Source: Aphelenchoides besseyi
Lineage: Eukaryota > Nematoda > Chromadorea > Rhabditida > Aphelenchoididae
Length of the DNA: 64,000 nucleotides
NCBI GenBank assembly: GCA_024699855.1
Contig: JAMPIQ010000001.1
Location: 13,950,001 to 14,014,000 of the forward strand
Reading direction: 5' to 3'
The position numbers were made by a program, and so were the translations under genes. Positions 1 through 12,185 of this stretch are shown here, piece by piece (positions within the stretch are counted from its first letter, which is position 1; every line of letters begins with the position of its first letter). Below the pieces are notes generated by a model, which had not been told where the DNA came from, did no database searches, and saw only the letters and a list, made by a program, of their open reading frames with translations.

Positions 1-413
1 CGTGGTTGTCGTGTTGGAAATCGATTTTTCATTGCTGTTTCAAATTCGACCAACAAAAGTCATTTTTTCGCGTTGAATTTGGACACATTGGAGTGGAAAG
101 ACACTGGAATCATGCTGGATGGTTATATTCAAGCTATGTAAACTGAGAGAGAATGTAGCTTGATTACTTTCATGGCAGGCGATCATTACGTTTACTATCA
201 TCACTTCGAAGTCGAGTAAGTTAGCCGGCTTGAACGATCTAAAGTTGTGTTTTCAGCAAACCAGACTCGCTATCCACTGGTGCTTGGAACAAGTTGACGA
301 GCTTAAGTGATACCCGACCAGACGCCTACGACTTCATTCTCAGCAAACTTCCGACGAATTTCAGACCACCGCGTCCTATTGAGCACTCTGTTCCACTTGA
401 TTCTCAACCATGA
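1..413 (+). CDS. 3' end of a kelch/beta-propeller-like protein gene (partial)
   Basis: Only the last three exons are inside the window: 1-121, 179-215 and 257-413, with the stop TGA at 411-413. The reading frame stays open across both short introns (donor G|GTTATA with acceptor GGCAG; GTAAGT with TTTTCAG). The peptide contains blade-like stretches such as FALNLDTLEWKDTG and HYVYYHHFEVD, with hydrophobic beta strands ended by a W-x-K/D element, resembling kelch repeats. It ends in a Pro-rich tail (FRPPRPIEHSVPLD). A possible poly(A) signal AATAAA lies about 20 bp after the stop. The first donor is weak; a stronger one (GTAAAC, 137) would put the next exon in a less convinc­ing frame. The kelch assignment is an inference from a short fragment; function unknown. 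Confidence 0.55.
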
Positions 414-710
414 TAATTTCTTGTGCTTTCAGTAAATAAATTGTTGTTAACAGTTGTGAAAATGAAATTCGATTCTGGGATCTCAAAGAAACCGAACGCA
501 AACTGAGATTTTAGGCATTAACTCACATGAAATCAAGACAATGAAAATGCTCAATTCAAGACCTCGTAAATTAATCATAAAACAAAAACATTTGCGAAAT
601 TTCTGATCTACTTGCTTAAAGTGAATCGATGATTGTTTATTGAGTTGATCAAAAACACAAGTTCAAACGTGCGAGATACAATAATTGGGAAATGAGTGAT
701 AAAAAAAGGC

Positions 711-803
711 CGAACTGCTAGCTCGTCATTGAAGCCAACAGCCGGACCTTCGTTTTTAGTCCAACTGCTGACTCGTCGTGAAAGTCAACAATCGGACTAA
801 AGT
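711..803. repeat. Two diverged ~40-bp direct repeats just downstream of 28S
   Basis: The segments starting near 711 and 761 share the pattern aactgct...ctcgtc...aa.ccaaca..cgga at a period of about 50 bp. The second copy can also fold, with AGTCC pairing to GGACT and an inner TGACT pairing to AGTCA. The position, directly beyond the 28S 3' end on the minus-strand transcript, suggests a 3' external spacer or terminator repeat. That role is inferred. Confidence 0.4.
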
Positions 804-844
804 CTGTATGTAGCGGATACAATAATGAAATGGACGAAAACAGA

Positions 845-1267
845 TTCATCCGATCAAAGGGTAGTCTCAACAGATCGCAGTGTAAAGACTGCTCTGCTGC
901 TTACAACCCCTTGACCAGTAGTCAAGTCGTATTCAAGCGATCTTGCACCCCGACATTACACCACACAAAGTCGTATGGAATCGACAACCAAGCGGTAGTT
1001 AAACCACGAGGCAAGGCCAACTATGGGGTTTGAGCTACGCCGCACGCGAGTGCAACGCATAAGAGTACCGCCCGACACCGGGGCACGAGAGTATTGTCAA
1101 CCTGACTAGACGGGCTTCCAACTTAGAGGCATTCAGTTGTAATCCCCCAGATGGTAGCGTCGCACCAGCGTCCGATCGGACGAGCGCATAAACCAATTGT
1201 CTGAACCTGCTGTGTTCCTCTCGTACTAAGCAGGATTACTATTGCAACAACGAATTCGACAGTAGGA

Positions 1268-1314
<47 letters not shown>

Positions 1315-1356
1315 ATTAGTGGGTGAACAATCCAACGCTTTGCGCATTCTGCTACG

Positions 1357-1394
<38 letters not shown>

Positions 1395-1417
1395 AACGTC
1401 GCTATGGACGCTTGGCT

Positions 1418-1464
<47 letters not shown>

Positions 1465-1832
1465 GTAAACTTTACAAATCAAAAGGATCGATAGGCCACG
1501 CTTTCGCGGTCTGTATTCGTACTGGAAATCAAGATCAAGTAAGCTTTTGTCCTTTTACTCTACGTAAGGTTTCCGTCCTTACTGAGCTTACCTTAGGACA
1601 CCTACGTTACTGTTTGATAGATGTACCGCCCCAGTCAAACTCCCCGCCTGACACTGTCTTCGGCGCGGGTCGTCCGTTCGCACGAACTTAACACCAAACA
1701 CAAGCACACCGCGAAGGCGTGCGTTTCCCGTCTAACCGAATAAGTAAGGAAACGATGAAAGTAGTGGTATTTCATTGGCGTGCCGAAACACTCCCACTTA
1801 TGCTACACCATGCATGATTCTTCACAAAGTCA

Positions 1833-1870
<38 letters not shown>

Positions 1871-1877
1871 GTCTTTG

Positions 1878-1917
<40 letters not shown>

Positions 1918-1950
1918 TTAGGGACAGTGGGAATCTCGTTAATCCATTCG

Positions 1951-2028
<78 letters not shown>

Positions 2029-4138
2029 AATCAAATTTCCTTAATATAACATTCAGAGCACTGGGCAGAAATCAGAGACGGTCAACGTCTTTCGAAGACC
2101 ATCCGTCTCCTCTGTTTTAATTAGACAGTCGGATTCCCCGAGTCCGTACCAGTTCTAGATACGCTCGTTAAGCGTCTACCGCAACTCGCCGACAACCGCG
2201 AAGCCGTCGGGAGCGAAGCCGAAGCCTTCCACCGTCGGACCACGCCACTAGCCCACGCGGTCTTGCGACCACGCAGTCACGGACGCATTCCAACGGCCTC
2301 ACGCAACGACCCGATAGACCCGAGCTCTAGAGCCAATTCTTTTCCCAAAGTTACGAATCTAATTTGCCGACTTCCCTTATCTACATTATTCTATCAACTA
2401 GAGGCTGTTCACCTTGGAGACCTGCTGCGGATATTGGTACGAACGAGCGAGAAATTCATCGAGCCTCCCCTGCCTTTTCACGGACCACATGAAGCACTCG
2501 GAATGGCGCCGTAACCGCGCCACTCTACAACCCCAACAACCATATCTCCGGATGAACCGATTCCATGGTCACGCGAGTTTAAACCAGAAAAGAGATCTCT
2601 GGTCCGGGCCTCATGCAGCGTCGACAGGTTCGTTTGCGTTGCCGCGCTCGTCGACGCCGAAGCGACGACATCTCCTCGTCTCGATGCGGGAATATTAACC
2701 CGCTTCCCTTTCGGCACACGCGACGCAATCCACAAGTGGAAGTTGAACGTCGCCACTTCAAAACCAGCCTTAGCCTGTGCCTTAGGATCGATTAACCCAC
2801 GTACAATCACTGTGCACGCGGAACCCTTCTCCACTTCAGTCTTCAAGGATCTCACTTGAATATTTGCTACTACAACCAAGATCTGCACTCGTGACGGCTC
2901 CAGTCGAGCTCACGCTCCGCACCTTCGACGCCATCACGACAACCTTCCTACTCGTTGAGAGATTGGGCACCATCTCAAACAACGGCGAGTATAGTATAGG
3001 TCCTCCGCTCCAGCGCCATCCATTTTCAGGGCTAGTTGCTTCGGCAGGTGGGTTGTTACACATTCCTTAGCGGTTTCCGACTTCCATGGCCACCGTCCTG
3101 CTGTCTATAGCAACCAACACCTTTTATGGGGTCTAATGAGCGGAGAGTCTGGCACCTTAACTCGGCGTTTGGTTCATCCCACATCGCCAGTTCTGCTTAC
3201 CAAAAATGGCCCCCTTTGGAGCACATGCAATCAAAGTCGCGTGTTCAAATCGAGAAACACCGACATCATAACCATTTAGAGTATGAGAATAGTTTGAGAA
3301 TAATACATCCCAATGACTCTAATCGTTCGCTTTACCGAGTATATCTGCTTCGATTGTGCACCAGCTATCCTGAGGGAAACTTCGGAAGGAACCAGCTACT
3401 AGATGGTTCGATTAGTCTTGCGCCCCTATACCCAAATCAGACGATCGATTTGCACGTCAGAACCGCTTCGGACTTCCACCAGAGTTTCCTCTGGCTTCAT
3501 CCTGTTCGGGCATAGTTCACCATCTTTCGGGTCTCAAAGCGTACGCTCAACCTCCGCAACAGAACAAGTCCTAGTCACGGGGCGATGTTGCGCGCCGGAC
3601 GTCGAAACGCCCAACGCTCACATCGTCGACATCCAATGTCTCACTTTCATTACGCCTTTGAGTTTCGCAGCTCAATGACTCGCGTACACCTTAAACTCCT
3701 TGGTCCGTGTTTCAAGACGGGTCGAATGGGTGACCGACTATACACCGAGTCGAGTGCCGGGGCAACGAACGCCGATCGTAGGCCGCGGAAACGGAAGACA
3801 CATGTGCCATCCGCAATCACAACTCACAACCGACGCCCATCGCGAATTCACCCGCACTCCACAACAGCGAGCCAACATCACCTGCTATCCGAACGCACAG
3901 GATTCTCGAGTCCGAAAACCCGAGTCCTCTATACGCCCTTCCGGCAGCGACATCGACCCACTCGGCGCACTCCGCACGCAAATGCATCCAACGAACACAC
4001 AACAACAACACTCCTAGACAACCTTGCGGAATGTCGTCGAAGCGATTGCAGTGTCGCGGGATTGAATACGCACAAGATACGTCAGCTCCATTCGCTTCCA
4101 TTATATCGGTTTCACGTTCTCTTGCACTCTCTTTTCAA

Positions 4139-4171
<33 letters not shown>

Positions 4172-4528
4172 TGCTATCGGTCTCGTGGTCGTATTTAGCC
4201 TTAGGTGAAGTTTTTTTACCACCCGCTTTGGGCTGCGTTTCCAAACAACCCGACTCCCAGAGAAACGAATTCGTCGACGCCGTTCGGCCGTACTGGTGTG
4301 AAACCATCTGTGCAGCCGCTTTCCAGCGAAACTTGGACCAAACACACGCCGACGATGCTCGCTCTCCAAACGCTACACCGACACTCGTCCGTCAGAACGA
4401 GCGTCTTAAGCGCTGGGCTAGTCCCTTTTCACTCGCAGTTACTGGGGGAATCCTTGTTAGTTTCTTTTCCTCTGCTTACTGATATGCTTAAGTTCAGCAG
4501 GTGGTCATACGCAACTCAGGTGGATTTC
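845..4528 (-). rRNA. 28S (large subunit) ribosomal RNA
   Basis: On the minus strand the start near 4528 carries the universal LSU opening: a CACCTGAGTTGC block followed by CTGAACTTAAGCATATCA (plus-strand complement near 4480-4500). The highly conserved 3' core is readable at 1150-1500, including the complements of the TAATAGGGAACGTGAGCTGGG block, the sarcin-ricin region at about 1220-1240, and the GGATAACTGGC peptidyl-transferase block near 1430. The 3' boundary near 845 is estimated from the last conserved stem (a GCAGAGCAG...CTGCGATC block) and may be off by tens of bases. The length of about 3.7 kb fits a nematode-size LSU. Open frames inside are not genes. Confidence 0.95.
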
Positions 4529-4836
4529 AACCAATCAAATGGTCAGTGTCATCAATCGCACTGCCGACATCCGAACAACAACTCGCAAAGACCTTCTCAA
4601 TAACAGCCAAGCATCTCAATTGTGGAATCAAGTCACTCAAAGCCGTACAGATCAAAAGCCAATCGAATCATGTTCCTTGCACATGGACATCGTTCGAACA
4701 GTACTAACAACGTAATCACAGGCCTACTCCGAAGAATACGCCACCAAAGCGAACACGTCAACTGCATTCCGTGGGGAAGAGTCGACGATTCGATGGCGAA
4801 AACCATTACACAATGCATTTGGCTTCCCTTTCCATG
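4529..4836 (-). other. Internal transcribed spacer 2 (ITS2)
   Basis: This is the about 308-bp stretch between the 5.8S 3' end and the 28S 5' end. No coding features are seen in it. Boundaries are approximate because they are defined by the flanking rRNA similarity. Confidence 0.85.
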
Positions 4837-4994
4837 AAAACACCCTGAGCTGCGTATGTCGAAGGGCAGAACCCGACGACGCAATATGCAATCGAAAACA
4901 AGGCACTCGTAATATCTGTAATTCGTGCTTATTAACGCAATTCACTGCGTTCTTCATCGACCCACGAGCCAAGTGATTCACCGACATAACTTGC
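4837..4994 (-). rRNA. 5.8S ribosomal RNA
   Basis: The minus strand contains the invariant 5.8S block GTCGATGAAGAACGCAG (plus-strand complement near 4943-4960). Its 3' end has the usual CATCGGGTTCTG-like block (here CGTCGGGTTCTGCCC) and a CAGGGTGTTTT terminus near 4837, close to the nematode CAGGGTTGTTT ending. The length of about 158 nt is typical. It is transcribed as part of the single pre-rRNA with 18S and 28S. Confidence 0.93.
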
Positions 4995-5283
4995 TCGATT
5001 AGTTGGCATTGAATGAATTGAAAATGGGTTGTTGGTTCTGGGTGCCCGACCGGGTCATCAACTCTAACACCGCCGAAGCGGTGTCTACTATTGGACATCG
5101 TCGCAGCCACGGACGTGGAACACAACTGCTCAATCCAACATAGAGGCCCAGAGAAGCCGTTTGTGAAAACTGAAATCTCATTGAAGAGACCAGCGATCGG
5201 GAAATACCGAGTGCTTCACGACGACGACGACCGTCGAATATCCGCACCACGGCACTCCCAACTCGATTGTTTGCTTCGATACC
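4995..5283 (-). other. Internal transcribed spacer 1 (ITS1)
   Basis: About 290 bp between the 18S 3' end and the 5.8S 5' end. No gene is seen. It is short for an animal ITS1 but within the nematode range. Confidence 0.85.
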
Positions 5284-5430
5284 TGATCTTGCAGCAGGTT
5301 CACCTACTGCAACCTTGTTACGACTTTTCCCCGGTTCAAGCCGTTGCGATTAAGCCACTTTCCAGCAAACGACATGCCGAAACATGAGCGAACGCCGGTC
5401 CGTGGATTTCTCGAAACAACTCAGTCCCGG

Positions 5431-5467
<37 letters not shown>

Positions 5468-5910
5468 ATCAATGCGAGTTGATGACTCGCATTTACTTGG
5501 AATTCCTCGTTCATGAGTGAAAATTTCAACACTCAATTCCAGCCATAATAATATCTCAACTGTTTGCCATCTCCTCTCGGAGTAGGACAATCACGCTGAT
5601 ACCACCATTGTAGCACGCGTGCGGCCCCGAACATCTAAGGGCATCACAGACCTGTTATTGCGCCATTTCTTGAGGCTAAGAACCACGAATCCCGCTAAGA
5701 AATGATCGTCGACAAACGAATCATCGACGACGCACTAGTTAGCAGTCGGCGTCTCGCTCGTTATCGCAATAAAGCAGACACTTCGTTAGCACGAACTAAG
5801 AACGGCCATGCACCACCATCCACCGAATCATGAAAGAGCTATCGGTCTGTCAATCCTCACGATGTGCTGGCCGGGTGAGGTTTCCCGTGTTGAGTCAAAT
5901 TAAGCCGCAA

Positions 5911-5957
<47 letters not shown>

Positions 5958-7050
5958 TTTGCAACCATACTTCCCCCGGAACCGAAAGACTTTCGTTTCC
6001 GGAAACCCGCTCGCTTATGAACTCGAATCCACAAGCGAATTGGTAGTTGGCATCATTTACGGTCAGAACTAGGGCGGTATCTAATCGCCTTCGAACCTCT
6101 GACTTTCGTTCTTGATTAATGAAAACACTCTTGGCAAATGCCTTCGCTTTAGTGCGTCTCGCTACGGTCCTCGAATTTCACCTCTCGCGCAGCGATACGA
6201 ATGCCCCCGGCTGTTCCTGTTAACCATTGTTTCAGCCGACAAAACCAATAAAACTCGGCCGCAACCTTGTTCCATTATTCCATGCACCGGTATTCAGTCG
6301 TAAGACCCGCCTTGAGCACTTAAGCCGTTCAAAGTAATCCTGCGCATCACCGACCCGAAGGCCCGAAAACGCGCAAAATACCGCCCACGAGTGACGCCCG
6401 TTAAGACGCACCCCGAACGGTTCAACAATCCAACTATGAACTTTTTAACCGCAACAATAATTCTATGTATTACGAGAGCTGGAATTACCGCGGCTGCTGG
6501 CACCAGACTTGCCCTCTCGTAGATACTCGTTAAATTGTCTACATTGTACCCATTCCAATGTCCGACCTCAGAGAGAACGGACTCGTTATTTCTCGTCACT
6601 ACCTCATCGTATTGATATTGGGTAATTTTCGCGCCTGCTGCTATCCTTAGACATATTCGCCGTTTTTAAGGCGGATTCTCCGGAGTCAAACCCTGATTCT
6701 CCGTTACCCGTTAGAACCATGGCAGTCCAATACACTGCCAACCAGTTGATAGGGCAGATACTCGAATGAAACTTCGCCGACACAAGATCGTGCGATACGC
6801 AGTATTATCCAGAGTTAGCAAAAGGACTAACGAATAGTTTTGCTCCAATAATAGCACTGCAACCCGAAGGCCGCAGCTGTTCGCATGTATTGGCTCCAGA
6901 ATTACCGCAGTTATCCATTTAAGTCATAGAACAAGTAGATTATATCTGTTGTAATGAGCCGTTCGCAGTTTCGCTTTATAACGCTCTACTTACACATGCA
7001 TGGCTAAATCTTTGAAAGAAACACATCAGTTCAGCCAGGATCAACCAGAT
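5284..7050 (-). rRNA. 18S (small subunit) ribosomal RNA
   Basis: The minus strand begins near 7050 with the universal SSU start ATCTGGTTGATCCTGGC and ends near 5284 with GTAGGTGAACCTGCTGCAAG. Internal universal blocks are present: the complement of GCCAGCAGCCGCGGTAATTCC around 6480-6500, and AAACTTAAAGGAATTGACGG near 5935-5955. The length of about 1,767 nt is normal for nematodes. The unit reads 18S-ITS1-5.8S-ITS2-28S from right to left. Confidence 0.96.
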
Positions 7051-9828
7051 TAGTGGGTTCGCCATTCGAAAATGTGCTCACTCACCGCGACTCCTCGAAT
7101 GCACTCGATTCGTCGCCTCTGCTCACCGGGAGTCCGAATTGCTCGGCTCCCACAATCAACACCATCGCACTGCAAGATCCCTGGTCGTTCGCACGACACT
7201 CGTCTCACTGCTTTCTCGAAACCGAGCACCCACCGCTAGGCGGGCGCTCGTTCGTCTTTTCACTCACAACCGCCGTGAATTCGAATAAAACCATCTTTCG
7301 ACCGTGGAGCGCACCAGTCGACAGCGCCGAAGAGCTCTGGACACTCGAAAGCATCGCTCATCGACTGACTGCCAACCGGCACGCAGCATTCAACGGGACC
7401 TCTCAGCAAACGCCGATTCTTCCCTTCCCCTACGAAATTGGAAAGATCTTCTCGCCCGTCAAATAACCGAACAGCGTGCGCCTTTTTCCGCCCGCCAGCG
7501 GAGCGCTCAAATTCGAATGCGTTTCGGATCGATAGCTTCCGATTCTCGTCCACTTTGCAACTCAGATTGTTCTCCATCAAAAGACCTTCAAAATGAACCC
7601 TCACTCGACTATAAAAAACCAAAATTAACATCTCACCCGCCTTTCAACTTTAAAACGCTTCCTTCATTTCGTGCATTTCATTTTGATTTGACTCTTCGTG
7701 ACCACGAGACTGCTTGCTGCCTAAATTTTGTTCATTTTGATAGTCTTTTTTGTGCAGTTTACTCACCAAACTTGAATCACTTTCAACGTCCGCTCATTTC
7801 AAACTGAAAGACGACATTCAAACTCACACTCCAATTTCAATGTCCAATTCCAGTCTACAACTTCAATTCCCAATTTCTAAACCACCTTTTAGTCAATCAA
7901 CACCCGTGATTCAGTCGACTGATTGAAACTGACGTTCTTTATTCCGGCAACTACTCGCTCACTCGCTTCTTCAATCGAGTCTTCTTTTTCTGCCCGCGAA
8001 CGAGTGCTCTCCATTCTCCCAAACAAGTGCTGACCCGATTCCTGTCAACGAGCTCCTTTTCGACACTCGTTTCTGAGAGAGCAATCTCCAACTTTGCTGA
8101 GAACATTGATGGAACAGAACGGCGAATGAATGATTATGCATCTCGATTTGACTCAAAATCTCATTCACAAGCTTCTCATCCAAACACGATGACTGTTTGT
8201 TATCTTCTCCATCCTTATAATTCAACTGCAATCAACAGATAGACTTGGACTTTGTCGGGAATGACATGCAAGCAGTTGATCGAACTACAAAGCGAGTGGC
8301 TCGTCTGATGGCGACATTCAATCGAGTGGTTTTAACCGAAATCGGCCTGTTGCTGCAAACAACTCCATCTTTTGATTACGTGCATTTGAGATTGGAAGTT
8401 TTGTTGACTAATAGTTGGATTCCAGTGCTACTGTTTGGTTACAATTTTACTATCTGTGGAACCGGGTTCTTCCTACGAACTTCAATTTCACATAGCTTGA
8501 TTGATTGCAGTAAACAATTTAGAACATAATCTGAATGTAATTAATGGAAGTAAATGACTTGAAAATGTAACAGAGAAGAATGTCAACTATCAAACATCAA
8601 ATTCCGAGGAAGGTCAACTACCATCGACTGTAACTCAAGAATCAGTGACTGTATAAGCTTTTAATTAACAGAACAACAACAACCATTACTGGGTTCTAAA
8701 CCCTGTGAATATCAGCGGAATCCAACCAGCCAACGAGCTAAAATACACAACACCCTCCGTTCCCTTTTATGACACGTCCAGCGCGCAAATCGATGTATCT
8801 CGGAGATGTTAGCAACAAGCGGCGCTTATATTGTGTTAATAGAAGGTCTAAAAGACTGGCTATTCAACGATCCTAAACTTGTAGGCACCGGATAACTGAG
8901 AGCAAAATCTGAGGTCTTCAAAACCAAACAATTTGTCAAAAATCGTCCAAAATTGCAAAAGTTTGTGCAGCTCTTCCCGTTGATGATGGTCATCTGCTAT
9001 TTGGCACACTTATTAATGAGCACGTGACAATACAATGTTGAACGTTTGAAGGGCAGAGGTTGACCGAGAATGGAATTGGAATCGAGAATACTCAAAAATT
9101 GAGACGTGTGAAGTTGACTGTTAATTGATGATTATCACTTGTGTTATACTTCCTAGCATGATTGCCGAAGCAATTTTTGCATCAACTTCTTTTGCGTTTT
9201 GAATTTTGGTTTCGGATTGTGTAGAAGGTCAAATAAACGGTTCAGTTTTCTGTCATTACTTCGACTATCAGCCTCATTCAAAAAAAATGGACGCTGTCTA
9301 GTGAGCCTGCTAATCCAAATGAGGTCAAAATGTGGCAAATGGGCCCTGATTCCCTTCATGCAAACCAGTCCTGTTTTTACACTCGTTTCTATGAGAGCAG
9401 ACTTCAACTTTTTTCTGAGAACATCCGCGGGAATATGAAAACATACACAACACACAGATGCACAGAATATCTGGATTAGCTCTAAACATCATTACAATCA
9501 TATAAGCGTTCGATAATCACAACATTAAAATCGCCGGTATTTCCGAAGACTATAAGTTGTGCCTTTTGATCAGATTTTGGCCACCTGCTGTGTGATCCAA
9601 TTTAATCGACGTTTACTTTAATTACCGTACATGCTCCATCCACAGCAAGAATACCAGGTTTCCAATGCATTTAAGGGTCTGCATTCGATTTGATCGTTTT
9701 GTTTCTGACTTTGTTAGATCGGCAAACAAATTAGAAATCGAATGTCTTCCATTTACATTTTCTATTCGGTTTGAAATTCTGTGCAGTGTTGTTCAAATTC
9801 ACTTATTGATCACTTGGTAACCGCTGCA
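7051..9828. other. Spacer upstream of 18S (external/intergenic spacer); no gene resolved
   Basis: About 2.8 kb between the 18S 5' end and the next gene. Several open frames exist between 7053 and 7807, but they overlap one another on both strands, lack splice logic, and lie where the external transcribed spacer is expected. A diverged repeat (see 8062 and 9379) occurs here. The Pol I promoter should lie in this stretch on the minus strand, but I could not recognise it. Confidence 0.5.
8062..9430 (+). repeat. Diverged direct repeat pair (8062-8112 and 9379-9430)
   Basis: Both copies begin ACACTCGTTTCT, continue with GAGAGCA and a shared C-CAACTTT element, and end in CTGAGAACAT. The spacing is about 1.3 kb. 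Their position upstream of 18S suggests an old spacer duplication. The repeat is visible but short, and its role is unknown. Confidence 0.4.
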
Positions 9829-10749
9829 ATGAACGTTCTTGTCTTCTTTCTGGATTGTGTGATCGCGTTGTTGACTGGCGGCCTTCTGATTGGTTGCATT
9901 TGCGAAGTGAAAAATGTGAGTCGTTGATTTCTACTTTGTAAATCAATCGCTTCAGCAATCAAAAGCACAGAAATTGACCGCCGACCAACAATCCAAAACT
10001 CGTCTAGCAACTAAAACGAAAGTCAAGAAGTCTGCAGAATCAGACCCAACGATCCAACTCGTCAGCTCAACAATCACAAACCGCCGAACCATCGTCTTTC
10101 GTCAAGGAATCGAAATGGCGTTTGGGTCGCATCTTGCAAAGTGGAAGTCAGGAGTCGAATGAAATGAAGAAAGAAAACAAGCCAGCAATCAAATCCAGAC
10201 TTCCAACTGCGCCTCCCGAATTAGCAACTTCGAACTACGTATTCAAAACGCCGCCCTACGCGTACCAGAAAAGGATCGTTGGAAAGTGCTTTAAACAATC
10301 GCAAACCGTTCGAGTGCCAAGTACGTTGAGTGAGTGATTTACATCATTTTGTATTTCAATTAAAATTTTCAGAAGTCGAAAAAACTCAAGCGAAGGAATT
10401 GCGATTGCATGTGCCAACTTCTTTCGCAAAGAACAAGTCAACGGCTGGACATATGCCGACTTTCGAAGGCAAACTACAGCCTCTACCGACTACCACGGCT
10501 TCCCATCCACAGATCCCATCGACTCCACCGCCAACCGCAAAAACCGAGCAGAAGAAAACAAGTGGATCGTCGAAGCAGGACGATGAGAAGACTATCAATA
10601 CCGAAGAGTACGTGGGCATAAACGAGCAGTTAAAGGAGCTGCGCGACGAGAAAACTCAGCTGTCAAATCCACGTGTTGTTGACGATCTCGACGATACGAA
10701 CGAGTTCGCTGATGACTTGAAAACGGACATGAATAAAAGTGAGGATTAA
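9829..10749 (+). CDS. Small protein with N-terminal membrane/signal segment and disordered tail
   Basis: Exon 1 (9829-9915) encodes MNVLVFFLDCVIALL followed by a Gly-Leu-rich hydrophobic run, a signal peptide or signal anchor. The donor is GTGAGT. The exon that continues in frame with the rest is best read from 10038 (acceptor CTGCAG). It runs to 10331, and after a 40-bp intron (GTGAGT..TTTTCAG) the last exon is 10372-10749, ending in an acidic tail (DDLDDTNEFADDL). An alternative acceptor at 9952 opens another frame that stops at 10162, so the second junction is uncertain. The tail is rich in Q, S, K and P with no fold that I recognise. Function unknown. Confidence 0.5.
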
Positions 10750-11213
10750 ATATCTGGTTGCCAATAGATAAGAATAAACAAAAATTCTTGGATGATAATT
10801 AAGTTTTTATGCATTCATATCTACTTTTAAAAGAAACTATGGCTATTGAAGATGGTCCGAGCTCTTGGCAAGTGCAAAGATCGTGAGTGTATGTCGATCA
10901 CTTCTTTCATTTATTTGTAGATCTTCGTTTTTGTTCTTTCACGCAGTCATGTTAAGGTGACGCTTTAAATTTGAGTCCACGCTCTTGACCATACGATAAT
11001 ACGACTGGTTCTAGTTGCCGTTAAGGTCAAATTGTAAATAGTGAATGTGGCAAAAGATGGCGGTCAAGTTTGTGTGAATGGGAAGTTTTTGTTCCACCCT
11101 GGAACCAACCACACACCACGACACTACACCACTACTCACCTTTTCCGGTGAGTTTTCAATGAAATCAATAACGCACTCACATCAGACCGGCCACACCGAC
11201 GATTGTGCTCACG
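10750..11213. other. Intergenic, no gene seen
   Basis: AT-rich sequence between the stop at 10749 and the left inverted repeat at 11214. I see no convincing exon or RNA gene. Confidence 0.5.
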
Positions 11214-12185
11214 AGGGAAGGCTCATTAGCCACCACGCGATATTCACGCATACTGTATGCCAATGCTCGTTTTTGGTCGACGTCCGGACGCTTTTTTGGC
11301 AAGTGGATGCGCTCTTTTTTGATTGCCATTCTGGTCGCTCTCCAATACGAGTTGATATAAGATTTACAAATCACGCTCCAAATCGTTTTACTGATTAGTC
11401 TAGTGATTAAGCCGTTGGCTTTGTACCTTCCGGTGCAAATCCAACAGCGTCCAGCGGGTTCAGCGAGCACAAGCGGGTTCGATTCCACAAAGCGGTCAAA
11501 TCACAAGAGATCAAAGGCAAAAAAGGTTAATTAGATTAGATTAATGCCGGCCGGTTGCATTTTTTCGATTCGTTTTGCAATCGTTTGTAATGCTAATCAA
11601 TTTTAAGTAGTAGTTTGATTAAATCGGTTGGAGTATTAAAGTGAACCGGAAAAGTTTACTGCGACAACAATTAAAGATGTAGGTGCGCTTGGTCGGAAGT
11701 AAAGATGCAATGAAAACAATAATACTGCTCGCAATAAGCACATTTAATAAATGCTAAACGGGTACATCTCTTGACATCTTTCGATCAATTGGTAATTGAA
11801 ACAGTAGTCAGCTGGCTTTTGGCATCTTTCCGATCGTTCATCGACGTACCCACTCTTGGACCAACCACTAGATTGCTCAAGGAAACAAACTCGAGCGCAC
11901 TTGTCGCTCATAACTCGAAGGCGATCCAAAAAAGTCAAGCCTACTCGCAAAATGTGCTTGCGTCCGCTTGGCAAAAAATCAAAAATTGCGTCCGCGCATC
12001 GCCAAAAAAACGTCCAAAAAAGCGTCCAAAAAGCACGCAATTTGCGTGGAACTTCAAAGACCCATAAGTCTACGCAGGGTACGGTTTAGCAAAAACTGAT
12101 AACACCATCAGATTCCTCTTGAAAAGGCGCGTTTTTTGGCATACAGTATGCGTGAATATCGCGTGGTGGCTAATGAGCCTTCCCT
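11214..12185. mobile_element. 972-bp non-autonomous DNA transposon-like element with perfect 50-bp terminal inverted repeats
   Basis: The 50 bases at 11214-11263 are the exact reverse complement of 12136-12185. Each arm begins AGGGAAGGCTCATTAGCC and contains an internal palindrome ATACTGTAT. Just inside the arms, a second, degenerate inverted similarity continues (GGACGCTTTTTTGGC on the left, runs of GCCAAAAAAxCGTCC on the right). No transposase-like reading frame is seen between the arms, so it would be a MITE-type or internally deleted element. A target-site duplication is not obvious. The interior also holds a tRNA-like relic at about 11394-11450. Confidence 0.7.

Noticed and set aside
845..7050. 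Many open reading frames of 60-200 codons inside the rRNA unit
   Set aside because: They overlap highly conserved rRNA sequence and have no coding logic; they are chance frames in structured RNA.
7053..7807. Long plus-strand frames just upstream of 18S
   Set aside because: They lie where the external transcribed spacer must be, overlap a minus-strand frame of similar length, and show no exon boundaries.
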